NCBI RefSeq assembly: GCF_030440425.1
Contig: NZ_CP098023.1
Location: forward strand, 1,167,501 to 1,231,500
DNA length: 64,000 bases
DNA from: Microbulbifer sp. MI-G
GTDB taxonomy: Bacteria; Pseudomonadota; Gammaproteobacteria; Pseudomonadales; Cellvibrionaceae
Direction of reading: 5' to 3'
This document shows positions 1 through 9,517 of the stretch, piece after piece. Position numbers and translations under genes: made by a program. The notes below the pieces were generated by a model. The model was not told the DNA's origin. It was given only the letters and a program-made list of their open reading frames with translations, and ran no database searches. Position 1 is the first letter of the stretch; each line of letters begins with the position of its first letter.

Positions 1-212
1 TATGTTTCGAGATATTCCGGGAGATTATCCGCGAGGCGAGAGCTTACGACAGCGAAAAGATCATGGTGCTGGCAAGCCAAGTGGTTATCGACCTGTTACT
101 GGATGAGGAATCGGCCAATGTCGCCGATCTGGAAGAATTTATCAGCCGCCCCATACAGTTTCAGGTTGAACCCATCTACAACCAGGAGCAGTACGATATT
201 GTGCTCGTCTAG
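1..212 (+). CDS. rng: Ribonuclease G, C-terminal end (partial)
   Basis: The window opens inside this gene; about 69 C-terminal codons are present, ending at TAG 210-212. The readable residues (CFEIFREIIREARAYDSEK, then a stretch ending NQEQYDIVLV) match the conserved tail of RNase G, which in the family ends with an N/S-QEQ-[FY]-D-[IV]-V motif. RNase G is an Mg-dependent endoribonuclease of the RNase E/G family that matures the 16S rRNA 5' end and degrades some mRNAs. The S1 and catalytic domains lie upstream of the window. The large AsmA-like gene follows on the same strand, an order also found in Pseudomonas (rng-yhdP), which supports the call. Confidence 0.9.
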   Translation, partial: CFEIFREIIREARAYDSEKIMVLASQVVIDLLLDEESANVADLEEFISRPIQFQVEPIYNQEQYDIVLV

Positions 213-293
213 CCTTCGTCTGCGCGTGCTTTCGTTGCGCTACACCAAGGGTGCAGGGGCTTGCCGCTGCCCGGTGCTGGGGAGGCATTGCTG

Positions 294-3200
294 ATGGTTG
301 TGGTGCGCTGGCTCGCGAGAAAGTTCTGGCTTCTGATAGTCAGCCTGGTAATCGTTCTGGCAATCACTGTGCAAACCGGACGTCTGTTGTCCCCCCAGGT
401 GGAGAACTACCGGCCGCAAATCAGTCACTGGCTTTCCAATCGTCTGGGTGTGCCGGTGCAGATGGAACGTATCTCTCTGCGCTGGGAGGCCCTGGAAGTC
501 GCATTGCAATTGGATGGGTTGCGCCTCGGCAGCAATGGAGAACTGCGTATGGAGCGCGGTCTCTTTCAATTGGATTTGCTTGCCACTTTGTGGAACCGGG
601 AGCTGGTATGGAAGGATCTGCAAATACATACTTTTGCGGCTGGTCTTATTCGCGATAAACAGGGGGAATGGCGACTCGACGGTTTCCCGGGCATTTCCCT
701 AAAGTCCGGTGGCGACCTCACAACAGGCCCGAGTGCCGCGGACCCTGCACGTATTTTTCAACTCAGCCCCAAAATCCAGATACGCGATGCGGCGATCACC
801 GTACAACTCCCGGACAGCCAATTGGCCGAGATCAGCCTGCCCCAGATCCAGCTGGAGCATCGGGGTGACTTCCGCCGCCTTATCGCCCGCGCCTTTATCT
901 CCCGCGAGGGCGAGCACAAGCGGGTTGATTCGGAGACATTGCGGTTGGTTCTTGAGGGGCGCGGTAATCCCCGAGAGAAAAGACATTTCTCTCTGCGCGG
1001 TTACTTGCAGTTGAATGAGCTGCTGATTGATGACGATATCGTCACACTTTTGCATGAACTCACACCATTGCCGGATCGCTTCCACTGGCGCGGCCGCAAG
1101 TGGGCGGACGGGCGCCTGTGGCTGCAGAAAGATGCTGATAATGGGTATCGTCTGTTGGGGCGCGTGGATCTTGCCCAGGTGGAGAACCTGGAAAAAGCCC
1201 TGGGAACGAAACAGGGTACTGCAACCGATAGCGACCGGATTATGGCTCCACTGCGGGCCTTTTCCGGGGATATATCCGGGCGCTGGCTGCCCGGCGAACT
1301 CTGGCAGTTGACCCTGCAGGATATACAGATCGGGTGGCAGAACCTGCAGATGCCGCCACTCAACCTGCAGGTGAGTAGTGACCGGCACGGGCTGGCCCTG
1401 GCGGCGGATGTGATTGAACTGGGAGGCTGGCGCGAAATCGTCAAGCGGTTGGAACTTCTGGATGGCGTGGCCGATGACTGGCTGCGTGCTCTGGAGCCCA
1501 GTGGCCAGCTGCACCGGGTGCAACTACTGCAGAATACGGAGGGGGGGGGTATCCGCCTGATCGCTAACCTGCGAGATATCAGCACCCGGGCATTCCGGGG
1601 TGCCCCCGCAGTGTCTGACCTGAGTGGCTATCTGGAACTCAATGGCGCTGATGGTCGGGTGGAGTTGGATGGTACCGCGCTGGGGGTCGATTTTCCCACT
1701 TTGTACGCCAAGGCTTTCTCTTTCGAGCGGGCCAGCGGTACCGTGGCTTGGGCCGTGGAAAAGGAAGCGAATGAGGTCAGCGTGCTTTCGGGGCCTCTGC
1801 AGCTGGACAGTGCCCTGGGTGAGGTCAAGGGGCAGTTTTTGCTGGCATTGCCTTTTCAGGCACAAAGTCGCGCAACGGATTTTGTCTTGGCTTTGTCGCT
1901 GCGCGATGCGCCGGCCTCGGCACAGAAACTGTTGGTGCCCAAGACGGTCAGTGGGGATCTGCGCAGCTGGTTAAATAAGGGCTTGGGTACGAACAATCCC
2001 GGACGCGTGGAGAGCGCCGCATTTATCTACCGCGGCAGCAGCTATTCAAAACAGGGCAAAAGTGATGCCCTGAGGGCACTGGGGGCCCATAACAAGCGCC
2101 AGACTGTGCAATTGGTGGCAGATTTTGCCGATGGCAGCCTGAAATATGCTGACGACTGGCCCTCTGCCAGGGACGTAGAGGGCCGCCTACTGGTCAATGA
2201 CGGTACTGTACTGGTCAATGCCAATCGGGCCGCACTGTGGGATATCGATGCCAGTGACATTCTTGTAGGGGTCACACCACTACCGGGCAAAGGTTCCCAG
2301 TTGGACGTGAAAGCCCAATTATCAGGCCCTGCTGCCGATGGTTTGCGCCTGCTGCAGGAATCGCCACTGCGCCAACAATTGGGCAGTGCCTTTGATGATT
2401 GGCAAATGAGGGGTGATATCCAGGGGGGGATCAGCCTGTCCCAGCCCCTTGGAGGTGGTGCCCTGTCTCCCAGCCAGCGGGTTGAACTGCAATTGCACCA
2501 TGGGGAGCTGCTGTTGCAAGACCTGCGATTGCACGCCAGAGCCTTGCACGGGGATATCGTCTACGACAGCGGTAACGGGCTTGCTGGAACACGGTTGGAC
2601 GGCAAACTCTGGGGGCGGCCGATCGCCGCGCATATCCGCCATTTTGGCGAGGGGAATTTACGCGATACCCAGATTGTTGTGGATGGTAGTGCTACCGCTG
2701 AGTCTATCGCCGCCTGGGGCAGGCGGCCGGAGCTTGATTGGCTGGATGGTGTTCTGGATTACCAGGCATTGGTCACTATTCCCGCTAAAGAAAAGGGAGC
2801 GCCCTATGCTGCGATTTTCGAGCTGACATCCAATTTGGCCGGTGTGGCGGTTAACCTGCCGCAGCCGCTGGGAAAAGCGGCCCAGAGCGAAACAAATTTC
2901 GTACTGCGCGCACCGATTGGCACGCAGGGCAGCCTGTTTCACCTGGATTATGGTGAGCACCTGCAGGGGCAGTTCTGGTTGGTAGAGGGTGTTCTGGACC
3001 GCGCGGCTATCGCTTTGAATGCCGAGGCAAAATTACCCGCGCAGCGGGGGCTGGCGATCACTGGAGACATATCCAGTATCGATTTGCCGCGCTGGCAAAA
3101 GCAGTTGGATGTCTATTTCAAGGAGGGGGATGCTCCATCTAGTCTAACTGGGGAAGTGAGTAAAAACTGTATATCTGACCAGAGCCCGGAATGTGCCGAT

Positions 3201-4478
3201 CGTGACGGTGGTTCCATTGTAAAAACTGCACCCACATCGCTGCCGGTTAGCCTTGATCTCAGCACCGACCGCCTGCAGCTGGGCGCGGTTGATATTGAAC
3301 ATATCCATATCACCGGGCAAAGTGTCGGCACCAAATGGCAGCTGGATTTTGACAGTGAAATGGCGGCGGGCAATATTGCCGGGGTGCTGGATAAGGAGGT
3401 GCCGCTGCGATTGCAGTTGGCCCATTTGCGTCTACCAGCCCCGAAGCAGGGAGAGGAATTGTCCAACAATACACCTGTCCCGCACCCCTTCCTTGAACAG
3501 AGAGAAGATCCCTGGGCAGATTTTGATTTTGAAAGTTTGCCCGCCATCGACTTCAGTGCAGAGAACCTGCAACTGGGTGACGAGGCGCTGGGGCGCTGGT
3601 CCTTTCGCGTGCGGCCCTCATCGGACCGCCTCGTATTGAGCGATATCCGCGGAGCAGTGCGCGGCTTGCGCCTGGAAGGACGTGGTACCGGGGAGGCACG
3701 CCTCGGGGCTCAGCTGATGTGGATGCGCGATGTCGAGGGCAACAGTGCCTCCCAGTTTATCGGTCGCCTGGTTGCCGATGACCTCGCCGATATCCAGCGC
3801 TCCATGGGACACCAGCCCCTGATTGAAAGTAAATCCGCCAGCTTCGATACCGCCTTGCGCTGGGATGGTTCACCGGTGCAGGTGAAGGGCAGTCTGCTCT
3901 CAGGGACTTTAAAAATTGACATCAGGGATGGCCGTTTCCTGCGTTCCACAGGCACAGCGGGCTCCACGGTGTTGCGTTTGTTATCCCTGTTTAACTTTGA
4001 CACCTGGGCGCGCCGTTTGCGACTGGATTTCTCCGATCTGTATAAAAGTGGCATGGCCTTTGACCGGGTTCGCGGTGAAGTGGTGTTCGAGGGAGATGGC
4101 CAACTGTTGATCGCAGTGCCGATTCAGGTGGAGGGACCCACCAGTGAACTGCAGATGGCGGGCAGGGTCAACTTGCTGAAAGAGGATCTGGATCTCACTC
4201 TGGTGGCAACGCTGCCAGTGGGCAACAATCTCGCCCTGGTCGCCGCGTTGGCCGGCAATCTTCCCGCCGCTGCGGGAGTTTACCTGATCAGTAAGGCTTT
4301 TAAGAAGCAGGTAAATAAAATGGCCAGTGTCAGTTATCGTATCAGCGGCGACTGGGCCGAGCCGCAAATCCGTTATGACAGGCTCTTTGATGGTGATGGT
4401 GCCAAGCGTGAGGGCGTGATCTCCGGGCAGCAGCAGAATCCACCACCAGGGGAGCAAGCGGGCACCGGCGGCCGGTAA
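294..4478 (+). CDS. yhdP: YhdP-type AsmA-like envelope protein (DUF3971)
   Basis: A protein of 1394 residues. One N-terminal membrane helix (roughly residues 8-30) precedes a very long beta-rich periplasmic region and a C-terminal AsmA_2-like part, followed by a Pro/Gly-rich tail. Length and plan fit YhdP (about 1270 residues in E. coli), one of the bridge-like proteins (with TamB and YdbH) implicated in moving phospholipid to the outer membrane. I chose ATG 294 because GGGGAGG lies about 10 bases upstream; ATG 261 in the same frame would add 11 residues. The coding sequence holds a run of nine G at 1541-1549. In Pseudomonas, a nitrilase gene and tldD follow; here neither does, and an msrB gene comes next after 276 bases. 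The family is secure; the role is known from E. coli only. Confidence 0.9.
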   Translation: MVVVRWLARKFWLLIVSLVIVLAITVQTGRLLSPQVENYRPQISHWLSNRLGVPVQMERISLRWEALEVALQLDGLRLGSNGELRMERGLFQLDLLATLWNRELVWKDLQIHTFAAGLIRDKQGEWRLDGFPGISLKSGGDLTTGPSAADPARIFQLSPKIQIRDAAITVQLPDSQLAEISLPQIQLEHRGDFRRLIARAFISREGEHKRVDSETLRLVLEGRGNPREKRHFSLRGYLQLNELLIDDDIVTLLHELTPLPDRFHWRGRKWADGRLWLQKDADNGYRLLGRVDLAQVENLEKALGTKQGTATDSDRIMAPLRAFSGDISGRWLPGELWQLTLQDIQIGWQNLQMPPLNLQVSSDRHGLALAADVIELGGWREIVKRLELLDGVADDWLRALEPSGQLHRVQLLQNTEGGGIRLIANLRDISTRAFRGAPAVSDLSGYLELNGADGRVELDGTALGVDFPTLYAKAFSFERASGTVAWAVEKEANEVSVLSGPLQLDSALGEVKGQFLLALPFQAQSRATDFVLALSLRDAPASAQKLLVPKTVSGDLRSWLNKGLGTNNPGRVESAAFIYRGSSYSKQGKSDALRALGAHNKRQTVQLVADFADGSLKYADDWPSARDVEGRLLVNDGTVLVNANRAALWDIDASDILVGVTPLPGKGSQLDVKAQLSGPAADGLRLLQESPLRQQLGSAFDDWQMRGDIQGGISLSQPLGGGALSPSQRVELQLHHGELLLQDLRLHARALHGDIVYDSGNGLAGTRLDGKLWGRPIAAHIRHFGEGNLRDTQIVVDGSATAESIAAWGRRPELDWLDGVLDYQALVTIPAKEKGAPYAAIFELTSNLAGVAVNLPQPLGKAAQSETNFVLRAPIGTQGSLFHLDYGEHLQGQFWLVEGVLDRAAIALNAEAKLPAQRGLAITGDISSIDLPRWQKQLDVYFKEGDAPSSLTGEVSKNCISDQSPECADRDGGSIVKTAPTSLPVSLDLSTDRLQLGAVDIEHIHITGQSVGTKWQLDFDSEMAAGNIAGVLDKEVPLRLQLAHLRLPAPKQGEELSNNTPVPHPFLEQREDPWADFDFESLPAIDFSAENLQLGDEALGRWSFRVRPSSDRLVLSDIRGAVRGLRLEGRGTGEARLGAQLMWMRDVEGNSASQFIGRLVADDLADIQRSMGHQPLIESKSASFDTALRWDGSPVQVKGSLLSGTLKIDIRDGRFLRSTGTAGSTVLRLLSLFNFDTWARRLRLDFSDLYKSGMAFDRVRGEVVFEGDGQLLIAVPIQVEGPTSELQMAGRVNLLKEDLDLTLVATLPVGNNLALVAALAGNLPAAAGVYLISKAFKKQVNKMASVSYRISGDWAEPQIRYDRLFDGDGAKREGVISGQQQNPPPGEQAGTGGR

Positions 4479-4754
4479 TTGCACCAAGACGGTTAACCCG
4501 GTAATCCGTTGCGTTTTCCATAACTGGGCGCATAGCTGCTCTTGCATGCCTGGCGCGGTTGGCTGGGGTTTTTATACTTTCAACGGGTTGCCCCAACCTG
4601 CAGTCAACAGGGACACTGCCGTATGCCTCCACTGGGGGTACAGCCAGGGAAATCCCCGCCGATATGGGCTGCCAGTATTTTCACTGAACTGGCACCATCT
4701 GCCACACTCTAACTCTAGGGTAATGGCTAAACACTGAAGAGAGGAGTTTCCACG

Positions 4755-5288
4755 ATGGAGAAGTCCCGTGTACTTGGTCCGCTGCTGGTTGCAGTTCTGG
4801 CGGTTTCAGCCTGTTCCGAGGCTGATGAGCGGCAAACCCAGACCATGACAGTGGATGAAGCCAAGGTGCGTATCAGCGAGGGCAAAGACTTGGAGCAGAT
4901 ACCAAAATCGGTCTGGAAGCAACTTTTGCCGGAAGACCGGTACAAGGTGCTTTGGGAGAAGGATACAGAGCGGGCTTATAGTGGCAAGTTACTTTACAAC
5001 AATGAAGAGGGGGTGTATGTCACTGCAGGTTGTCGCCTGCCGGTGTTCAGTTCGGCGCAAAAGTATAAATCCGGTACAGGCTGGCCCAGTTTCTGGGATG
5101 TGGCCTACCCGGAAAATATTGTCCTGAAAGATGATTTTAGCTGGGGCTTGAGGCGTACCGAAGTGTTGTCCAAATGTGGTGAGCACCTGGGACATGTCTT
5201 TAAGGATGGACCCGCACCGACCAATCTGCGTTACTGCCTGAACTCCCTGGCACTGGATTTCGAGCCGGCCATGGAAAAAAAGCCGTAG
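4755..5288 (+). CDS. msrB: Methionine-R-sulfoxide reductase, predicted lipoprotein
   Basis: 177 residues. The N-terminus is a lipoprotein signal: a basic start, a hydrophobic core and a VSAC lipobox with Cys20, so the enzyme should be anchored in the envelope rather than cytosolic. The MsrB domain covers about 55-172, with the SGTGWPSFW motif near 107-114 and the catalytic Cys161 in RYCLNSLAL. MsrB reduces methionine-R-sulfoxide in proteins. Each of the two Cys-x-x-Cys pairs that bind zinc in classical MsrB keeps only its second Cys (Cys93 in TAGC, Cys141 in LSKC), so zinc binding is probably lost. GAGAGGAG precedes the ATG at good spacing. The gene stands alone, convergent with darP. Confidence 0.88.
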   Translation: MEKSRVLGPLLVAVLAVSACSEADERQTQTMTVDEAKVRISEGKDLEQIPKSVWKQLLPEDRYKVLWEKDTERAYSGKLLYNNEEGVYVTAGCRLPVFSSAQKYKSGTGWPSFWDVAYPENIVLKDDFSWGLRRTEVLSKCGEHLGHVFKDGPAPTNLRYCLNSLALDFEPAMEKKP

Positions 5289-5371
5289 TGTCGATTGTCT
5301 GTGGGACTGGTCGGCAGGCGTTGCCTGGTTCGACCTAATGTCGTCTACTTTCCGTAAAAGCCAGTGTCGAC

Positions 5372-5911
5372 TTAGTCCCGATTATCCCGTTGACCCTGCC
5401 CCGACTTGTCCTGGGCTTTTCGCGAAAAGAAATCCCGCAGATAGCGAAACAACTTGCGCTGGTTGGAGGGGGGCAGGCTGTTTTTCATTTCCCGACTGGC
5501 GTTGCGCACCAGTTGGCGCAATTGCTGGTGGTTTACTTCTGGGTACTGATTAAAAAAGTCCCCCTGAGCATCGGTGCTCTCTTTCAGGAGGCGATTGCGC
5601 CAGTCCTCGGCCATTGTATCGAAGGGCAGGTGCCGACGGTCAAGCTCCTTGAACCTCTCCAAAGCAGCACTTATGGCCTCGTGATCAACACTGCGCATTA
5701 ATTTTCCGATGTATTGCATCTGGCGGCGGCGGGCTTCATTGGATTTGATGCGAGCACAGGTCATGATTGCTTCCCGCAGAGTGTTACTCATCGGCACTTC
5801 GGCCAGGCGGGCTTTGGAGAGTTCAGTCAACTGTTGTCCCAGCTGCTGCAGCTCGTGCATTTCCTTTTTGAGCTGGGTTTTGCTCTTCGACAGGTCGTTG
5901 TACCCGGTCAT
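5372..5911 (-). CDS. darP: DarP/YjgA ribosome-associated protein
   Basis: 179 residues from ATG 5911, which has GGAG seven bases upstream; a longer frame reaching to 5974 lacks conserved sequence in its first 21 residues. The protein is highly charged and helical, with the family pattern SKSKTQLKKEMHELQQLG near the start, an RRRQMQYIGKLMR segment in the middle and QRKLFRYLRDFF near the end. DarP (formerly DUF615/YjgA) binds late 50S assembly intermediates and promotes peptidyl-transferase centre folding in E. coli. It lies 80 bases downstream of mgtE on the same strand, so co-transcription is possible. Confidence 0.9.
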   Translation of the reverse strand: MTGYNDLSKSKTQLKKEMHELQQLGQQLTELSKARLAEVPMSNTLREAIMTCARIKSNEARRRQMQYIGKLMRSVDHEAISAALERFKELDRRHLPFDTMAEDWRNRLLKESTDAQGDFFNQYPEVNHQQLRQLVRNASREMKNSLPPSNQRKLFRYLRDFFSRKAQDKSGQGQRDNRD

Positions 5912-5991
5912 TGTGGACTCCGTGTGTTGGAAGGCTATCCCGACTCTGCTAGGCCTGTAGCGGTGCTCCGTCACAGGCTGTTTTTGCCCAT

Positions 5992-7359
5992 TTAGCCAAA
6001 GTACCAGGTGGCGAGCCCGAGGAAGGACATAAAACCCACAACGTCTGTCACCGTTGTGAGTGCCACGCCACCGGCCAGGGCGGGGTCAATATGTATGGCG
6101 CGCAATACTACTGGAAGTATGGCTCCGGCCAGAGCCGCTGTGATCAGATTGATCACCATCGCCGCGACAATGATCAGGGCGATGTGTAGGTCGCCAAACC
6201 ACAGAGCGGCGATCAGTCCAATCACCAGAGACCAGAGAAGGGCATTCAGGGCAGCCGAACCCAATTCCCGGGAGAGCAGCCAGTTCAAGTTGCTTTTTCC
6301 GATTTGCCCAAGTGCCATGCCCCGGATGACCACGGTGAGCGTCTGGCTGCCGGCCACGCCGCCCATACTGGCGACAATGGGCATCAGTACAGCCAGGGCC
6401 ACTACCTTCTCCAGGGTATTCTGAAACAGGCTGATCACCCAGGAGGCGAGGAGGGCAGTAAGCAGATTGATACCCAGCCACAGTGCGCGCCTGCGCGCGG
6501 TGCGCCGTACGGGCGCAAAGGTGTCCTCCTCCTCATCTAGACCGGCGAGACTCATCAGCGAGTGATCGGCGTCCTCGCGAATCACATCCACCACGTCATC
6601 AATGGTGATGCGTCCCAGCAGGCGGTTCTCTTCATCCACCACCGGAGCCGTGATCCAGTCGTATTTCTCAAACAGTCGGGCAACTTCGGTATCGGGCATA
6701 TCCGCGGGGATGGGTTCCACATCGGTATTGACCACCTCGCGCACCGTGACCGAAGGATCTGTAGTAAGCAGTTTTGACAGGGGTAGCAGGCCGATATATT
6801 CCCCTTTGCGGTTTACGACGAACAGGCTGTCAGTGGATTCCGGGAGTTGTTCGTGGCGGCGCAGGTAGCGCAGGACGACATCCAGACTCAGGTTGGGGCG
6901 CACCGAGATGGTGTTGGTGTCCATCAGGCCGCCGGCGGTATTCTCATCGTAGGCGAGTACACTCTCCACCCGCAGGCGGTCCGTCTCGCTCATGGATGAG
7001 AGCACTTCTGCGACGATGCGCTCGGGGAGTTGCTGGAGGATGTCAGCGATATCGTCCGCATCCAACCCCTCCATGATCTCCACCATTTCCTCCGTATCCA
7101 TGGTGTTGAGGATCTGGCTGCGCACCTCGTCGCTGAGCTCCTGCAGTACCTCACCTTCGATATCCCGGTCGATAAGGCCCCACAGAACCTGGCGGATACG
7201 GGGGGGGGAACTTTCCAGCAGTTGTGCGATGCTCTGGGGTGTCAGAGTTTTGAGCATGCGCCGGACTTCCTGCCCTGTGCCGCTATCGAGCGCGGCAAAC
7301 AGCGCGCTCAACTGGTTTTGGGCGCGGAACTTGATTTCGGCTTGGGGTGGGCTGGACAC
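5992..7359 (-). CDS. mgtE: MgtE magnesium channel
   Basis: 455 residues, the usual MgtE length. The order is a soluble N domain (about 10-130), two CBS domains (about 130-260, with the AGGLMDTNTISVRPN entry) and a C-terminal membrane domain of about five helices from residue 290 on. MgtE is an Mg2+-gated Mg2+ channel of the inner membrane in which the N and CBS domains sense cytosolic Mg. A run of nine C on the coding strand (plus-strand G run at 7200-7208) lies within codons for SSPPR. The gene is downstream of the pts block on the same strand, an arrangement also seen in Pseudomonas. Confidence 0.95.
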   Translation of the reverse strand: MSSPPQAEIKFRAQNQLSALFAALDSGTGQEVRRMLKTLTPQSIAQLLESSPPRIRQVLWGLIDRDIEGEVLQELSDEVRSQILNTMDTEEMVEIMEGLDADDIADILQQLPERIVAEVLSSMSETDRLRVESVLAYDENTAGGLMDTNTISVRPNLSLDVVLRYLRRHEQLPESTDSLFVVNRKGEYIGLLPLSKLLTTDPSVTVREVVNTDVEPIPADMPDTEVARLFEKYDWITAPVVDEENRLLGRITIDDVVDVIREDADHSLMSLAGLDEEEDTFAPVRRTARRRALWLGINLLTALLASWVISLFQNTLEKVVALAVLMPIVASMGGVAGSQTLTVVIRGMALGQIGKSNLNWLLSRELGSAALNALLWSLVIGLIAALWFGDLHIALIIVAAMVINLITAALAGAILPVVLRAIHIDPALAGGVALTTVTDVVGFMSFLGLATWYFG

Positions 7360-7466
7360 AACGAATCCTTACTGCAGTGGTTGGAAAGGCGGCAGCCGCC
7401 GGGATAAAGCTGCGGCGATTTTATGTGCTTCGAGGGGCGCAAGCCAGTGGTGCCTGTCTTTGCAGT

Positions 7467-7736
7467 CTACTCGGCTTCTCCAAAGCGATCCGAGATCAGG
7501 TTGCAGATGGCGCTGAGTGCTTCGTCTTCATCGGGACCGTTAATTTCCAATGTCAACTCGGTGCCCTTGCCCGCTGCCAGTAGCATCAGCGCCATGACAC
7601 TTTTGGCATTGACGGATTTGCCTTGGCAATGCACCTGGATATCGGAGGAAAAGCGCGCTGAAGTTTGTGCGAGTTTGCTGGCTGCGCGAGCGTGTAAGCC
7701 GAGCTTGTTGATAATGGTGAGTTGCTGTTTATGCAT
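7467..7736 (-). CDS. ptsO: NPr, HPr-like phosphocarrier of the nitrogen PTS
   Basis: 89 residues from ATG 7736; an open frame runs further upstream inside rapZ, but family length and the 25-base gap to rapZ favour this start. The phosphorylated histidine lies in NKLGLHARAASKL (His16), and the KSVMALMLLAAGKG segment carries the conserved Ser region. NPr passes phosphate from EI-Ntr to EIIA-Ntr (PtsN, encoded three genes upstream in the same cluster), a regulatory chain affecting potassium and nitrogen balance. EI-Ntr (ptsP) is not in the window. Confidence 0.93.
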   Translation of the reverse strand: MHKQQLTIINKLGLHARAASKLAQTSARFSSDIQVHCQGKSVNAKSVMALMLLAAGKGTELTLEINGPDEDEALSAICNLISDRFGEAE

Positions 7737-7761
7737 AGGGGGCTTTCGCGCAATGGAATGG

Positions 7762-8622
7762 CTATCTCCGTTGCTCGCGATGGCGGATCTGCAAGCTGTC
7801 GAATTGCGGTGAGAAGGTTTTGGCCAATTGTTCCACCATGTACACCGAGCGGTGGCGTCCGCCGGTACAGCCAATGGAGATGCAGGTGTAGCTTCGATTG
7901 CTTTTTTGGTAGGAAGGCAGCCATCGCTGCAGGAACTGGGTGATGTCGGCCTCCATCTTATCGGTTTCTGGGTGGGCGCGCAGAAACTGTATCACCTCGG
8001 GGTCCCTGCCGGTTTTCTTTCTCAGGGCCGGCTCCCAATAGGGATTGGGAAGACAGCGCAGATCGAATACCAAGTCCGCGTCTACCGGTACACCGTACTT
8101 GAAGCCAAATGACTGGAATAGAATGGCCATGCCATTGGAGTGTTTGCCCACCACCCGGTTTTTAACCAGTTCACGCAGTTCGTGCAGGCTCAGGCTGCTT
8201 GTGTCGATCACCATATCTGCCATGGCTGCGATAGGGGAGAGCAGTTCCCTCTCCTGATTGAGGGCTTCGAGCAGATGAGTGCAGTTATTGCTAAGGGGAT
8301 GTTTGCGGCGGGTTTCACTGAAACGTTGCACCAGTATCGGCTCGCGCGCATCCAGATAGATCACATCGCATTGCACTTCATTTGCTCGCAGGGATTCAAT
8401 CACCTGAGGTGCCTGTTTGATATCCTGCCACAGGTTACGGGCATCAATGCCCAGGCCCAAACGGGTATTTTCCTGTGGCGGCTGGTCTCCAGCCCATTTG
8501 ACCAGTTGGGGCAGCAGGCTGGTCGGCAGATTATCAATGCAGTTAAATCCCACATCCTCCAGCAACTGGAGAGCGGAGCTTTTACCGGAGCCGGAACGGC
8601 CGCTGATGATCACCAAGCGCAT
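7762..8622 (-). CDS. rapZ: RapZ RNA-binding adapter / P-loop protein
   Basis: 286 residues. The N-terminal Walker A is GRSGSGKSSALQLLED (residues 8-23), and the C-terminal half has the conserved GCTGGRHRSVYMVEQLA motif. In E. coli, RapZ senses glucosamine-6-phosphate and directs RNase E to the small RNA GlmZ. The position between ptsN and ptsO is standard for the gammaproteobacterial rpoN cluster. The gap to ptsN is about 140 bases and to ptsO 25 bases. Confidence 0.95.
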   Translation of the reverse strand: MRLVIISGRSGSGKSSALQLLEDVGFNCIDNLPTSLLPQLVKWAGDQPPQENTRLGLGIDARNLWQDIKQAPQVIESLRANEVQCDVIYLDAREPILVQRFSETRRKHPLSNNCTHLLEALNQERELLSPIAAMADMVIDTSSLSLHELRELVKNRVVGKHSNGMAILFQSFGFKYGVPVDADLVFDLRCLPNPYWEPALRKKTGRDPEVIQFLRAHPETDKMEADITQFLQRWLPSYQKSNRSYTCISIGCTGGRHRSVYMVEQLAKTFSPQFDSLQIRHREQRR

Positions 8623-8761
8623 AGAGAGTCCCTTTGTGAGGTCGGCACACTGGCGTTGTAAACTGGAAACAATGTATCACTGTTTACTTGCGGTTTGTGG
8701 TGCACACATACCGCCGTTTCCACCGGGCATGGGTTGCTTGGGCTGAAGTTTAGCGTTCAGT

Positions 8762-9223
8762 TCAGGCGGCTGCGGCGCTGTCTATGGCCAGTGCGTAGAG
8801 TTCATCACTGGTTTTCGCCTGCCTTAACTTATCCCTTATCCGGTTATCGGAAAACAGGGCGGCAATTTGTGCAAGTGTCTCAAGGTGTTGTTGCTCTGCA
8901 TCTTCAGGTACCAGCAGGGCAAACAGTAAATCCACAGGTTGGCGATCTGTAGCGTCAAAATCTACTGCAGGCTTGATGGTGCAGAGCACGCCAATTGGCT
9001 GGCTGCAACCAGGCAGGCGACAGTGTGGTATGGCAACACCCTCCCCGATGCCGGTGGAGCCGAGGCGCTCGCGGGCAATCAACTGATTGAAGATGGTATC
9101 GGCATCATGTTGGGAATATTGCTCGGCGATCGCCTGGGCAATATTGAGCAGTAACTTCTTTTTGCTGCTCCCTGCCAGATGGCAAAAGCTGAGTTGGGGG
9201 GAAAGTAATGCTTCGAGTGTCAT
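8762..9223 (-). CDS. ptsN: EIIA-Ntr phosphotransfer regulator
   Basis: 153 residues with a PTS EIIA type 2 domain. The active-site histidine is in GVAIPHCRLPG (His68), preceded by the RERLGSTGIGEG motif. PtsN receives phosphate from NPr and, in its unphosphorylated form, controls potassium transport and other targets in related species. The start codon lies three bases after the hpf stop, so translation is probably coupled. Confidence 0.95.
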   Translation of the reverse strand: MTLEALLSPQLSFCHLAGSSKKKLLLNIAQAIAEQYSQHDADTIFNQLIARERLGSTGIGEGVAIPHCRLPGCSQPIGVLCTIKPAVDFDATDRQPVDLLFALLVPEDAEQQHLETLAQIAALFSDNRIRDKLRQAKTSDELYALAIDSAAAA

Positions 9224-9226
9224 AAT

Positions 9227-9517
9227 TCAGCGGTGGCTTTGCAACTTCTCTTTGTGCTTTTTGAGTTGGCGGTCCAGTTTGTCCGCGAGCGCATCAATGG
9301 CCGCGTACATATCACTATCCTCAGAGCCTGCACAGAGGTCATGGCCATTGATGTGTACCCGGGCTTCGGCTTTCTGGATCAGTTTTTCAACGGATAGGAT
9401 GACTTGGGCGTTAGTAATGTTGCCGTAATGCCGAGACAGCTTTTCCAATTTGTTTTCGCAGTAACTGCGCATGGGAGGGGTGATATCGACGTGGTGACCA
9501 CTAATGTTGATCTGCAT
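9227..9517 (-). CDS. hpf: Ribosome hibernation promoting factor (short form)
   Basis: 96 residues, the short HPF type, starting MQINISGHHVDITPPMR and ending in a basic tail. The protein binds the 30S decoding region in stationary phase and promotes 100S dimers. It sits in the conserved rpoN-hpf-ptsN order. About 250 bases separate it from rpoN, long enough for a separate promoter, though I see no strong box there. AAGGAG precedes the start codon. Confidence 0.95.
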   Translation of the reverse strand: MQINISGHHVDITPPMRSYCENKLEKLSRHYGNITNAQVILSVEKLIQKAEARVHINGHDLCAGSEDSDMYAAIDALADKLDRQLKKHKEKLQSHR

